DNA of 64,000 nt from Drosophila pseudoobscura. Taxonomy: Eukaryota; Arthropoda; Insecta; Diptera; Drosophilidae. Below the pieces are notes generated by a model that ran no database searches, was not told the DNA's origin, and worked only from the letters and a program-made list of their open reading frames with translations. Each line of letters begins with the position of its first letter. Position 1 is the first letter of the stretch. This document shows positions 10,539 through 22,852 of this stretch, piece after piece. Both the position numbers and the translations under genes were made by a program. The stretch lies in assembly GCF_009870125.1 (NCBI RefSeq), contig NC_046683.1:38393869-38457868 (forward strand), in the 5' to 3' direction.

Positions 10539-12079
10539 CACTTGGTGGAGAGGCGGAACCAAGTCCTATTGTCTGGTGGTGACACTGGACATAAGGAACG
10601 CCTTCAACTCGGCCGACTGGACCCGGACGCTGGAGGCACTGAGGTCCTTCAACATCCCGGGCTACCTACTGAATATAGCGCGCAGCTATTTCAGCAATAG
10701 GGTGCTGACAATGGACACATGTCAGGGCTCTAGGGCATACGAAGTCTCAGCCGGAGTCCCGCAGGGCTCCGTTTTGGGACCTCTGCTCTGGAACGCTATG
10801 TACGACGGGGTCCTACGGCTCCCGATGCCAGCCAACACTAACCTGGTGGGCTTCGCTGACGACGTCGCAATAGTGGCGGTAGCGAAGGAACTTGCCGCAG
10901 TGGAGGAGCTTGCCAACGTCGCCATACAAGCCGTCGAGGCGTGGCTATCCGCCGCGGGGCTGGAGCTGGCGGCCCAAAAAACGGAGGCGGTCCTGATATC
11001 CAGCCGTAAAGTGGTCGAGACCGCCAGAGTACAGGTTGGTGGGACCGCGATCGAATCGCAGAGGTCCATCAAGTACCTTGGAGTCCTCATCGACACGCGC
11101 CTTTCCTTCAAAGAGCATCTGGAATACGTCCACACGAAGGCCGGTGGGACCGCGGGAGCGCTATCCAGGATGCTGCTAAACACCAGAGGGCCAAAGCAGG
11201 CAACGAGAAAACTGCTGACGAGCGTCGTGACGTCGCAGATGCTCTACGCCGCTCCGGTGTGGGCAGAAGCCGCGAAGGTGAGGAGCTACATGCGAGGAGT
11301 AGAGGCAACGTACAGACTGTGCGCCATTAGGATCGCGTGCTCGTTCCGGACCATCTCAGACGAAGCCGCGTTAGTCATTGCCGGGCAAGTCCCGCTCAGG
11401 GAGCTGATAAGGGAGAGGAAGGAGATCCATGATGCCATGACGGACAGTGCAGCCGAGCCACGCTCCAAAGCAGAAATTAAGGACGCCGCCAGAAGGACCA
11501 GCATAGACAGATGGCAGACTCGATGGGACCACTCACCCAAAGGCCGATGGACCCACACCCTCATCCCAAGCATAGCATGCTGGGTTGAAAGGAAGCACGG
11601 CCAGGTGGATTTCTACCTTACCCAGGCACTGAGCGGACATGGCTGCTTCCGCAGCTACCTCAAGCGCTTCGGCCACGAGACAGAGGACTGGTGCCCCGAG
11701 TGTGGCACAGGCATAGAGGAGGACGCTCGCCACGTCCTCTTCGACTGCCACAGGTTTGACCTCGAGCGTCAGACATTGGAGACAGTAGCAGGGTCTAGGG
11801 TCAGCACCGAGACTCTGGTGCCGCTGATGCTGGCAGACCCGAAGGTGTGGGATGCGGCCGCGGAGTTCGCCTCTAGTGTGATGCGCACGCTTAGGTCCTT
11901 GGAGAGAAGGCGGAAGGAGCAGACGGAGTAGGAGTCCACGCCACTGCGAAGCAATGCTTTGCGGCAGTACCGCAGTCCGCGGGGCCCCTAGTCCCAACAC
12001 ACTCTTGTCCGACAAATATAAATTGTAAATATTATAGAGCAAATAAATAAGTATATGAATATAAAAAAAAAAAAAAAAA
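10539..12079 (+). mobile_element. Young 5'-truncated R1-like LINE insertion
   Basis: A 1.54-kb insertion bounded by a perfect 12-bp duplication, with a 17-base poly(A) tail at 12,063-12,079 preceded by AATAAA. The 5' end is truncated just before reverse-transcriptase motif A, as expected from aborted target-primed reverse transcription. Base composition jumps to GC-rich relative to its AT-rich flanks. The open frame is unbroken, so the copy is recent. Confidence 0.9.
10540..11931 (+). CDS. 5'-truncated LINE reverse transcriptase ORF (about 464 codons)
   Basis: Encodes the C-terminal two thirds of a LINE ORF2. Motif A reads VTLDIRNAFNSA with its catalytic aspartate, followed by AGVPQGSVLGPLLWN, the catalytic FADD near 10,850 and a thumb with YLGVLID. 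A helical connector follows, then the segment HGCFRSYLKRFGHE and a zinc-finger-like C-x2-C-x9-H-x4-C (CPEC...HVLFDC). No RNase H follows. This order and the C-terminal segment look most like the R1 group; LOA is an alternative. The reading frame happens to stay open about 110 codons upstream through host DNA, but that part is not element sequence. There is no native start codon, so it probably makes no functional protein. Confidence 0.85.
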   Translation, partial: TWWRGGTKSYCLVVTLDIRNAFNSADWTRTLEALRSFNIPGYLLNIARSYFSNRVLTMDTCQGSRAYEVSAGVPQGSVLGPLLWNAMYDGVLRLPMPANTNLVGFADDVAIVAVAKELAAVEELANVAIQAVEAWLSAAGLELAAQKTEAVLISSRKVVETARVQVGGTAIESQRSIKYLGVLIDTRLSFKEHLEYVHTKAGGTAGALSRMLLNTRGPKQATRKLLTSVVTSQMLYAAPVWAEAAKVRSYMRGVEATYRLCAIRIACSFRTISDEAALVIAGQVPLRELIRERKEIHDAMTDSAAEPRSKAEIKDAARRTSIDRWQTRWDHSPKGRWTHTLIPSIACWVERKHGQVDFYLTQALSGHGCFRSYLKRFGHETEDWCPECGTGIEEDARHVLFDCHRFDLERQTLETVAGSRVSTETLVPLMLADPKVWDAAAEFASSVMRTLRSLERRRKEQTE

Positions 12080-12091
12080 CCATGGACACTC
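12080..12091 (+). repeat. Target-site duplication, right copy
   Basis: Second copy of CCATGGACACTC, directly after the poly(A) tail of the LINE. Confidence 0.85.
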
Positions 12092-12305
12092 ACTCCCTCG
12101 CACATATGCCGCTTTACCTGTCAATGTTTGCATTAAAATTTACCTTTCGTATGACAGCCCACAGTTGGACCTTCCAGGGGTGTTAGGGGTGTCCCATTCA
12201 CGGGAAAACTGGGCCGGGGAACAAGGATCAGGCGCGGCCGGGAGGTATTTCATACACAAGCACACCAAGATACACCGACACTCTGATAGCATCGCTTTTT
12301 GGACA

Positions 12306-12384
12306 TACCCTTGCAGGGGGTATTACAATAAGCCAGAAAAATTTGCAACGCACGAAAGAGAAGTCATCTTTAATCCAAAAGTAC
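12306..12384 (+). repeat. DINE-1/mini-me 5' end, a different subfamily
   Basis: Reads ATACCCTTGCAGGGGGTATT followed by a GTTTGCAACGCA-like block. This resembles the general Drosophila DINE-1 5' end rather than the TTATACCCGATACTC form found elsewhere in the window. Only the first 80 bp or so are present. Confidence 0.55.
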
Positions 12385-14867
12385 ACTGTATCGTAATCTG
12401 TTAATCTGATTCTATGCAAATTTTCTCTCTAATATCGGACTTCTTTATCTGAAGGATTTATGGGATTACTGTCATAGGAAGGAACTTTGTAAAAAATTCG
12501 GATACTCCGAAGAATCCATCTAAACAATACGAACAGAACAATTATGATTAGACCATTTTTGGAGATCAACTATATCGTCAGAAATCTTAAAATGTCTTCG
12601 TTTTAAGTGATTATCTAAGGTCAAGACGAATTTAAAACAACTGCTTAGTACATCATATAGACCCAGATGAAAGCGTATATAAAGCATCGAGATTCGAATT
12701 TAGCCTCTTCTCCTGTCTATTTTTCCATGTGTCGCGGTGGTGTGGATGCGGTGTGTGCTACGGGTAGTGGAGGGCAGTCAGGGTACTTGCACCTGTGGCC
12801 CAGATGCCTGGTTTTCCGTTGACGTGATTTTCAACATGAATTGAAGCGAATTGAATCAGCGGGGGAGGTATAGTCGTGCCACCAAGAACCGTTCCCTGAT
12901 CAATCTTTGGCAAGCCACTTGCCCCAACCCCCAGTGTCCCGAGTCCTCTGACTGCGATTTCTGAGTATTATGGGTTCGTTGAAGTGACGCAGCTTGTGTT
13001 CGCTTAATGTGTGCCCCTCTCCTCGTTCGCTGTCACTGTCGTAGTACCCACGTACTGATTTCTACTTTACTTTAAAAGCGCCTGTTTCTATCATTCGTGT
13101 GTTGACCTTTTAATTTGCGTACAAAAATTTGTCTTTAGAGACATGCTCTGCAGAGGCCAAGAAACACATATTCCTTCGCCCAAAGAGAGGTGATATCAAA
13201 ACCTACAGTTTCATAATTCCGTGAGGGAAACGGGGAAGAAACCGGGTCCTGTCATCGTCCGACTAATCGCATTGCCATTTCGCATTCAACCTCAGAATGT
13301 GCCGCACTTTGCACAAAACAAATAATCTGTTTGTGCCATAGACACACTCTTGGCAATTTTAAATCAATTTCGGTGACAATTTCAATGACAGACCACATAC
13401 ACACATTCCTGCAAAACCCAGAGGCGTCTCGTCATGGAGCCTGAAGAAATCTTTTTCCGATGTTTTCCGACAAGCCAATATCTGTGCAAGAATTCGTGAT
13501 ACACTTAGGAGCGCTCAACTAGATCGCAATATCTAAGTCTGACATTCTTTTGAGAGATATACAATATTGCAATTACACCAGCGAGCTGAAGCGTATTACC
13601 TACTTTATAGCTTATGATCATGCGCTTTGGTTCAGCCAGATGGAGTGAACTAAAATGCTGTGGCAACCATTCGTTTCCTTTCATACAGAACAATGAAATT
13701 ATTGGTTTAACACTAATTTATGTACTTTTTTCGTCCATATTTCAGCGTTTTATTTGGAAAAGAGGTACACACATGTATGTTTCTTTAAAATCTTTAAAAT
13801 TAAAAAGAAAATAGTTTTGCTAAATTAAAGAGTAAAAGCAAAAATATTTGTATATTAAAAACCGAAAAACCAGAGAAAATCTAAAAAACGAATGAGGCAC
13901 TATGCATATGTACAGCCTATATTAGCATATACAAGTTAATTTAGGACTGTAGCGAAATCACTGTCCGCTTGTGTAGTTAATAGTCAAACTATATTCCTTG
14001 TATTACGAATATTTTAATCAAAACTAAACTGTGGAGTAAATAAATGTAATATTGGTCCAATGTCGAAATCATATTAACTTGGGCCCTAAAACTATTTGTA
14101 ATTCTCTGCTTTGACGAATTTTGTGGATTTGATTCTCTTAATATCGCAGCGCCCACACCAAAATGAAAATAAAGTATGTACATATGCACGCATAGTATGT
14201 GTACATACATATGTACTTTGTGGCGAAATTGATGGATATATCAGTTTCAGTTTCTGTTTCTGCCGTCACTGTCAGTGCTGCCGTTGTTACTGCTAGCTGC
14301 CGCTGCCCCCACCGCTGCCGTGCTGCCTGGATGACTGGTTTCTGATATTTGCATAACATTTCCAGGCAATGGCAAAAGTTGTGACAGCAATATGCAGGGT
14401 GCAGGTGCAGGGGTCTCAGGGTCTGGGAGTCGAATGCCAATGATAACGAGAAATAAAGTGGTCTGCTCCCTGTGTCCGTATCTGTCCACCCCGGGCCTAG
14501 CATCTGACACCCAACCAACAAGCAAGAGCAGCAGTAACAAGAGCAATTTTAACAGTACTCGTTCTGACAAAACGGCTGGAGAACAGCAAATCGCATCAAA
14601 TAAAATGAAACCAAATATACAGAACTCCAACCAAATTGACCCATGGATAACGTGCTCTTTCGAAGAGAGTTAATACTTCCCTTGGAATTTTGAATAGTTA
14701 AGCTCAACAAAATTTCTCAAAAGTATTATTTGAAGTCCTTCGGATAGAAGGAACGGCGGAGAGACGTTTCTTTGAGAATTGCGCTCTTCTTTCACTCTTA
14801 CTGTGTGAATCAAGCTAAATGCTTAATCTCTCGGCTCTGTTCAACGACACTCTTACTGACTCTGTTC
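12385..14867. other. Unique non-coding DNA
   Basis: No gene, RNA gene or transposon recognised. The open frames around 14.1-14.7 kb are low complexity (CAG- and TGC-rich) and are read equally on both strands, as typical of fly intronic or intergenic DNA. Confidence 0.5.
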
Positions 14868-15408
14868 TTATATCCGATACTCAAAATGAGTATATAGGGG
14901 TATATTAGATTCGTGGTGAAAATGGATGTGTGTAACCTCCAGAAGGAAGCGTTTCCGATCCCAGAAAGTATATATATTCTTAATCAGCATCATTAGCCTA
15001 GTCAATAGAGCCATGTCCGTCTGTCCGTCCGTGCGTCCGTCCACGGTATCCACACTCCTGTGACATCGAATATGCAGAAATGTATTTCAAGATTTCGCCC
15101 CGGCCTTTTCCACAAAATTGAAGATAAGAGAAAATTAAAAGCGCACAGTCATAGAGAATGAGCTTATCTACCAGATTGCCGAGATTGGATAAGATCGTAT
15201 CATTACTATAACCATTAGAAACAAATCAATTTGCAGTCACTACGCAGCGCCCGACGACACGTTTCGACTCATTTTCTGTCTCTCACGCACGCACTCTGTC
15301 GTGTCGTTCTATTTTAGCGCCGTCTGCCGGAGGAGAGCTATACTGACTATGTATCGGGTATAAATGTAGAGCTGCGGACGTAGCAGCAACTCATAACGTT
15401 CTCCCTCG
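14868..15408 (+). mobile_element. Helentron with internal deletion
   Basis: Both ends are present: 5' TTATATCCGATACTCAAAAT at 14,868 and 3' ACGTTCTCCCTCG at 15,408 after the GAGCTGCGG hairpin. About half the internal sequence is missing, with the GTCY run joined to the second half near 15,040. Confidence 0.8.
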
Positions 15409-16450
15409 TTCTTCTTCCTCTCATCTCCTTCACCATTGAAATAACTTTAAAAATGGCGACCTATCGAGGGTCAGAAAATACAACGTCAATGGTAGAAAAA
15501 AACCCCTGCAAAAATGTTTGAAATCAAAATATTTTGTCACAAGAGTCGAGGCCGCTGCTGGACGGCATGAAAATATGTCCACGATGGATGGCATGTGACG
15601 GAACCGAGTGAGCCCCGACTCCGTTGCATGCCACGAATTCGTAATAAAGAAAAATGTGTAGCATCGATTTACCCAGCCCAGAGACACGACTCCGCCATTC
15701 CCCGCCGGCAGAGTGCTGCACTGACAATGAAATACTTAACATATTTTAGTGGACACTCTGCAGGGGAGCGGGAGCAGTGGTAATCCGAAAATTGCATTAA
15801 CAAAATATCGGAAAAATTTGAATTATGAACGTTTTATGTAGGTGCCATACTTGGGTTTCAGATGTCCGATAATCTGTAAAGTTGAACACTTTCTATGCAC
15901 ATGCTCGTACATGCTGGCATTGTACTGCCACTGCCCCATCCTATGCACATTTATCATTCGTCCCACATCCGTCCAGCGCTGTCCACTGTCCGGTCGCGCG
16001 TTGTCCGGTGTCCAGATTGAAATCGAGGCAGCATCCGTCGACCTCCCGTGATTCTCATGCAACTCATTTGATTGGAATTCCAGTTGATTCTGTAGTTCTG
16101 AATTTGCCATTGCACCGGTCAGCATGGAACCTATTCATGAATTGCCATGCGATAGTAAAACTCCCCTCACATCTGCACTGAGAGAAACTGTGAATATAAG
16201 AAGCTATGAAGATTCCAAAGAAATGGAAGGATCTTCTGAACTTTATTTGGGCAGGGAATAGTCAAATGGAATGCCATTTTTGTAGAGTGTTACTTCGATT
16301 AGGTCTAAATTTTTTTCTTAGTGCAAATGCTCTTATTCAAACCTCCGCAGGAGTCCCATTGATTTGTGAACGGGTGCAGTTCTCGTGGCTAATGCCATCT
16401 CATATTTGCACACATAAAATGGAATGTTTCGTCCCTGTTCCTGCCTGCCG

Positions 16451-16545
16451 CTCGTGCTACTGTTGCTCGTGCTACTGTTGCTCGTGCTACTGTTGCTCGT
16501 GCTACTGTTGCTCGTGCTACTGTTGCTCGTGCTACTGCTGCTCCT
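16451..16545. repeat. 15-bp minisatellite, about 6 units
   Basis: Tandem CTCGTGCTACTGTTG units, nearly perfect. Because 15 is divisible by three they keep a frame open (plus strand Cys/Ser/Tyr-rich, minus strand Ser/Thr/Asn-rich), but neither has a credible coding context. Confidence 0.9.
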
Positions 16546-16865
16546 GCTCATGTCGCAGCTGTTTTTTTAAACTCCATTTTGTAATTATCTCAAGTGCCAC
16601 AGCCACAGCGAAGGCAACACAACTAAATTACCATTCAAACAACACCCATCCACACTTGAATACACGATACACACACGCACCGAACACAATGCCACCCACA
16701 CGGATACTAATGCAATATTGTCACATACTTGCATAGCGTCTACTCGGTCTGCTCCATTCTGAATTCTGAATAGAACCCATGCAGTAATGGATGGATCTCA
16801 TCAGCAGGCTACAACCATGCACCGTTTCGCTGGATTACTGAATTCCCCGGTACTTTCACTTCGAT

Positions 16866-16877
16866 TGCTTTCCCTCT

Positions 16878-16918
<41 letters not shown>
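16866..16918. repeat. (CT)n microsatellite
   Basis: Nearly pure CT run of about 50 bp (GA on the other strand). Confidence 0.9.
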
Positions 16919-16919
<1 letters not shown>

Positions 16920-18074
16920 CACATGTATATTTTGTGGGTGTTCATGGGCACTTATCGGATGAGGAATATTGTATCTGTTTTAAAGTTATTCGTTTCGAGA
17001 GATATAACGTCCTACGTCACTTGCTTTTATTCAGTCTTCTCCCTTCACGCATGTCCTTTCTCGGAAAATATCTGTGGCATCTCCCTTCAGGTATTGCCTT
17101 CTGATTGGAGCTGCCGCGTCTTGGACTCTATTTCTAATTAGCATGGTTCGAAAGGCCAGTCGCAAAGTGTCGACTGCCATCGCTGGCACTGATATTATTA
17201 ATCAGCCGTTGACGATGACCTTGCAAGGAAGACCAGTAGTAGGCCGGAGTGTGTCTCAATGGGCCAGAGTGGTGTTGTCCAAGGGGCTGTGGCTGGGACT
17301 GGGACAGCGTGTGGTGGCTGATGGTTATTATGAGGAAAGTGTGACGTGTGTGCGAGGGCCTTTACAATTCTTGACATGCATTCAACTTGGAAATTCTATG
17401 GCGCACACTTGAATACACCCTTTGTGCGTAGGTTCAGCAGCCCTTTTGGAAGTTGGCGGTGCATGGCATGGACATGTGGCACCTGCAACATCCCTTTGGC
17501 TCTGGCCTTTGTGCAAAGGTTGCAGCCAGTTCGACTCTCGAATTTTGTTAATTTCAGTGCTTGTGGTTTTGGCCGGGAACTTCTCAAAGTAGATACATAT
17601 CTGCTTGCCAGAACTGATGCTTTCTGGAATATCTCGTATTACCATCTTTCGGGCATGGCATCATACACGTTCCCCCACACGGGAATGGAATTACTTTACA
17701 TACGAGCACACACTCCTCTCCCATATGGAACACCAATGTTCGAACTCGTATTTCCCTTGGCGTTTATTTTCAGCATCAAATCGATTGAGTTCTAACGCTT
17801 GAGTGCATTTTTAAGCTTGTATTGTGGCAGATGCCAGAGCAAAGTGGGTTGCGTTGCCCCATTTATTTATACCCATCCACCTTCTCTCGGCCCTTGCGTA
17901 CTCGTGGGGGTCGTAACTTTGGAGCTCGTCCCGAGATCAGCTATCAACATTTTCCGAATCGAAGCTCAATGGATTTAAGCCTTCAAAACTGAAGACTTAC
18001 AGGTACAGTCATTGTCAGTCTGTTGACTCTCGGTCAAGATTATCGGTTATCGGAATCCACCCTTTAATCGATAA

Positions 18075-18555
18075 TTATACCCGATACTCAAAATGAGTAT
18101 TGGGGTATATTAGATTTGTGGTGAAAATGGATGTGTGTAACGTCCAGAAGGAATCGTATCCGACCCCATAAAGTATATATATTCTTCATCAGCAATTGAT
18201 GCTGAGTCGATTGAGCCCTGTCTGTCTGTCCGTCTGTCCGTCCGTCCGTCCGTCCGTCCGTCCGTCCGTCCGTCCCCCCAAATCTCAGAGACAATTAAGG
18301 CTAGAGTAATCATAGCTAATGACCTTATCTATTCGGTTGCCGAATCTCGATCAGATCGGATAATTTGTATAGCCAAAAGCAACAAATCAATTTGCACTGG
18401 CTACGCAGCGCCCGACGTCACGCTCAGACTGATTTTCTGTCTCTCTCGCACGCACTCTTTGTCGTGTCGTTTAATATTAGCGGCGTCTGACGGAGGAAAG
18501 CCACGCTGACTAAGTATTGGGTATAAATGTATAAAACTCACAACCTTCCCTCTCG
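18075..18555 (+). mobile_element. Internally deleted Helentron with expanded GTCY run
   Basis: 5' end TTATACCCGATACTCAAAAT at 18,075; 3' end CTTCCCTCTCG at 18,555. The (GTCY)n run at 18,219-18,275 is the longest in the window, and the middle of the element is deleted directly after it. Confidence 0.85.
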
Positions 18556-21500
18556 TTTTGGAGCTATATTTAATGAAGCCCCTGTGCTGAGGCCTATTAA
18601 CTATTTTATTGGATAATTATTTCCAAAAAGGATAAGCCCACAACTGTCGTTAGTATGTTATCTATCCGCCATTTTGTTTGTGTGCCTGTGTCTTTTGCGG
18701 ATACAAAATCGAAAAGAGAAACCATTTTGTTTCCGTGTGTTGGATGTATGTGCTCTTAATCGAAGCACCTTGACCAGTAACTTTCAGTAAGTGTTGTTCG
18801 ATGTGAGTCGGTGTATAGGATGGTTACAGAAGGGGCACATGAGGGGTACAAGAGGGTTACAGAGAGGTACAGGAGGAACCCGAAAAGAAACCGGACTTTG
18901 AACTGAAGTTGAGAAAGCCGCTGCGACTGAAAACTCGACTACAGGCAACAAATTTGAATTTTCTGAAATTGACGAACCGCAAGAGGGCAAAGATGAACCG
19001 GGAACCGCATGGAAAGTCAGTTCAACTAAGCCACAATTAACCATAATTATTTTAGTCATTCTTTTTTGTTCTGTTGGCTTTTTTCTTTTCCATAAAGCGG
19101 TGAGTCCTTGTGCTTCTGTTGAAAAACCATAAAATAGCATGGCAAACACACATACATAACCACACGTCCACACACAACAACACTTTGACATGCAGAGGGG
19201 CAAATGGGGCAAGCGGGGGGCTGGGCTGAGCGCATCAGGAAGCCATGATAAGTTCCATGACAATGATGGAGACGACGACATGAAGGATGTGGACCAGCAT
19301 CATCCAGGAACTAAGGACTGAGGACTGTGGGCTGGGGAAGCTGTTTATTTAGTTTGTGCATACAAATACCAGTGCAGGAGGACTGTATGTATATTTGTGC
19401 CCGCCTTGGGAAGAGATTGACTACCCGTCTAGTAGTGAGGATGAGAGAGACAACCTGACTCTGGGTGTTAACGACATTCGCCTCAATTTGGTGAATTAAG
19501 TCTTAAAGCGTAATTGAGTGAAAATTTTCATTGAACCATAAGTGTTGCTCTATGTACGAGTATAGGTGTATCTTTATCCCTCAACAAGTGTGTGCCTGAG
19601 CGGGATTTGAGGGGGGTTTTTATGTGCGGGCAGAACGATACAATATAAGGAGTAACGGGGATAGAACGCATCGACAGAGCGGAAGGAAGGGACTGTGTAA
19701 ATCAACTTGTCGCGTCCGTTCTTTTCCCTCCTCCCTTCAACGGGTATTGCTTCTCTGCTCCTGCCTTTTTCGCTGTCTCGGAAGCTCTACCATGTGCCGG
19801 AAATGTGACAGCCATTGATCAGTTTGTGTTTTGTGTGTGCGCTGGAGTGTCTAAGCCACTCTGTTGGAGTGTGTTCCCACTTATCGATGGAAGTTAACAA
19901 GCAAACAAGGAAAGTGGAATGCCGGAATCCCCGCCGCTTGACTGGAGGCCCCAAAACATATTCGCCCTATCCGCTCGCACTGACCAACAAAGAAATGTCA
20001 AGTGTAGAAGCCCACCTCTACCAAAGCCTTAGGATAGGGCAACAGTTTTCATCCAGCATTACGGTTCATGCATGCGAATTGCAAATGTGTGGACATAGCC
20101 CGAAGAAGGCTCCCGGACGGTACGGGCTTTCGTTGTTTCCGGAAAAAATCGGGGGCTACGACTACGTACTAGCTGGACATGCATGTTCTCTGAAATGCAA
20201 ATGCAAACTCGCCTTTTGGATGTCGGATATGGCGCGGTACGATACGAGTGCGAGTAAATTCCACAATGTCTCTCCAACTCACGTACACAAGCAACAGTTA
20301 TCCTTAAGCTCCGAGTAGGATGGGCCAGGGCTGGAACTGGAACTGGAACTGGAGCTGCCCAGGGCCAGAGAGCAAGGGAGCAAAAGGCCGGCACGAAGGC
20401 CGCTTCGACGCACGGTCCTTTGCACATTTGCAGCTAAATCACGTACTCGGTAAATGTGCTACTAATGAGCGTAAGAGGATGCACGGCAAGGATTGGGCCG
20501 GGGCGGCGGCATCAGCAGCCAGCGGCCAGGAGCTCGTACCAAGCAGACTAATGCCTCTGATTTTACAAATGATTGTCGAGGAGCAGCCCGCGCTCTCCCT
20601 TTTGCCATACACTCGATTGACTCGTCTCCCCGCCCGAAACTGTACCAGTGAGCCCACACACAGAATCACAGTCGATTCAATCATTTTGAGCGTGTAGCTC
20701 TCTGTGTTAACAGTTTCTAAAAATAGCTGCTCATTTCATTGGGATATGCTCTCTTGCTGTTGCTTTTGCCTTGGAACAACCAGAGTGAGACCCCACCAAG
20801 TTTTCAACAATTGTGGAGCCTAAAAGTAGGCAACTGGAATATCCGACACATAGAATCGTTTGGCAAAATGCAAAAGAGCCACCGTCCCACAGTCCCTCTC
20901 ATTTGTGCAAAGTACAGTGCGTTTCACAACTGAATCAAAATTGCAAATTAAAATCACAAAAATTTAGCATCTAATTGCTTTACTCGTCGAATGTTATTAA
21001 ATAAAGATTGTTCAGTAAAGTCGACTTCATTTTTGATAGAAAAGGATTATTGTGATATTTTATAGACATAGCTATTTGATATTATAATAAGAAACAATTC
21101 TATACAAATAGGGTAAAAAAATAACCAAATTTTAAAAGAAAAAGAATAAATTGTGCATTCGTTATGTACGAGTATATTTAAAGTAAAACAGTGCGTACTT
21201 ATGAAAATAAGCTCTCTTCAAGTAGATATTGATACTTTATGCATTGTATAGTTCGTATAGCTCAAACACGCACTGTCCCAGTGCAGAAGAACGGTCGAAC
21301 TGCTGCATATCTGCATGGCCCGACAGCTTATAGGAACATGAAATTGAATTAGAATTTGAACTTTTCGAGGGGGTACTTACCGGTACAGGTGGAGCGTTGA
21401 AAGGCAAACAGCAGACGACAAAACAGCAATCGAAACAGGACATTCGACAAGGTAAACTTATCTTAATAAACAAATTTGAGCTATCGAGCAGCATGGGGTT

Positions 21501-22756
21501 TTAAGCCAAATTAAACTGCTGAGACAATGAGCGTTTTTGCTGACTATAATAGCTAAATTATTTTAATTTGAAAAGCGTTATAAGTTATAACTTATAAGTT
21601 ATAACTGATTATTGTATGTAATTTGTATGAGAAGGGTGGCCGAAGATGGCATAGTCTTTGACAATTTTATTTCAGCGAGTTATACGGCTGCCGCAAGCGA
21701 GCCAATCCCGTGCTAAAATAAGAGTTTGGGGCCAAAAAAGGTCTGTAGTTGAACTACATCAAGCAGTACCTAACAGAGCAGACGCAGCTGCTGCCGGCTT
21801 GGTGACGCCGCGGCGCGCCGTATGAACGAAAAGATAACAAGAGCGAGCATAGATACAGAGGAGAGGAAACTATTCCGTTACACTGGCCAAAATGGTACAC
21901 AAAATGAATTGATAGGCAGGAGGGATAGTACAAAATGTACACTCCGGCTTCGCCCGAGCATAAACAAATCAAAGTTTTTCGAGTGGTACTTTTGATCATT
22001 GATATGTATGGTGGGAAATTGCTTTGAGCATTTAAGTTTTCTTTGGTCTCAATTGAAGCAAAAATCACTCTTTCAATCTAGTTTTACGTTATGGGAATGC
22101 TCAAGAGGAAATATTAACTACAAGCGGTTCATGAGTTAATTTTATTTGTATTTTGACAAAATGTAGACGCTGCTGCTCAATCTCTTTCATCAATCGGACA
22201 TCAAACACTGATGACGATTCGGGCAGAAAAATTTCTAGTACTTAATGCGTCGTGACTAATTGCAAATGGTTAAGTTGTTTTCACTGATCTCCACCTTTTT
22301 TGCTGACGCTTATTTTTGTTTCAAATGAGAGTTTCTGTTTCTGTCATTTGCTAGATTTGGTTTTGCACGGGGCTTCCTGGGGAGGCCGATGCCCCAAATC
22401 GGATAATTGAATCAATATTTCAAGTGTGTCTGTGCGTGTGCATGGCGATTTGTGGCAAAGCTATTGTTATAGTAATTTTGATGCTATTGTTAGTTTCAAA
22501 TGGACAGATTGGTAAGACCACGAAGTGGACATGAGACCGAAGCTGGGAGTCTGAAAGTGTGATTTAGTACAAATGCATTCTGCATTCAGAATTTGCATAG
22601 AAATTGGAATTTAATTGAGGACCCGGTTTTCTGCCCAGAGCTTCCAACAATATGTAATTGCCACGAACAATTACCGGATTTCGATTTCCATGCGGTCGTG
22701 GGGTCAGGGTAAAACAATTTCTTAAATTTCTATCCATTTTACTTGACAGCTCTGGA

Positions 22757-22852
22757 AATATATCAAATGACTAATTAAAAACCTTTGAGTGGTATATTAT
22801 TTTTACTTAAAATACCATTCAAAGTCATTTAATTAGTCACTTGATACCTATA
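22757..22852. repeat. Long imperfect hairpin
   Basis: A roughly 40-nt left arm starting TATCAAATGACTAATTAAAA (22,761) pairs with a right arm ending TTAGTCACTTGATA near 22,846. About 34 of 39 positions match, separated by a loop of roughly 10 nt. Shape and size suit a microRNA precursor, but an AT-rich MITE remnant would look alike. The arms match no miRNA I can recognise. Confidence 0.5.

Larger units (their letters stand above)
15409..18074. other. Unique non-coding DNA with simple repeats
   Basis: Apart from a minisatellite at 16,451-16,545 and a CT run at 16,866-16,918, no gene or element is recognised. The long frame over the minisatellite is an artefact of the repeat. Confidence 0.5.

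Noticed and set aside
10207..10539. N-terminal 110 codons of the long open frame leading into the LINE RT
   Set aside because: This part is host DNA including the CA repeat. The element begins at 10,539 by its target duplication, so the frame continuity is accidental.
16206..16736. 176-codon frame rich in Cys/Ser/Tyr
   Set aside because: It is kept open by the 15-bp minisatellite; there is no homology, and the opposite strand is equally open.
18784..20318. Frames of 165-167 codons near 18.8-20.3 kb
   Set aside because: The 19,815 frame opens at a non-ATG codon; neither shows domains or repeats typical of fly proteins, and splice logic is absent.
21382..21516. Minus-strand segment with Cys-rich frame and GTAAGT donor
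   Set aside because: A strong donor alone is common by chance; no matching exon or homology was found.
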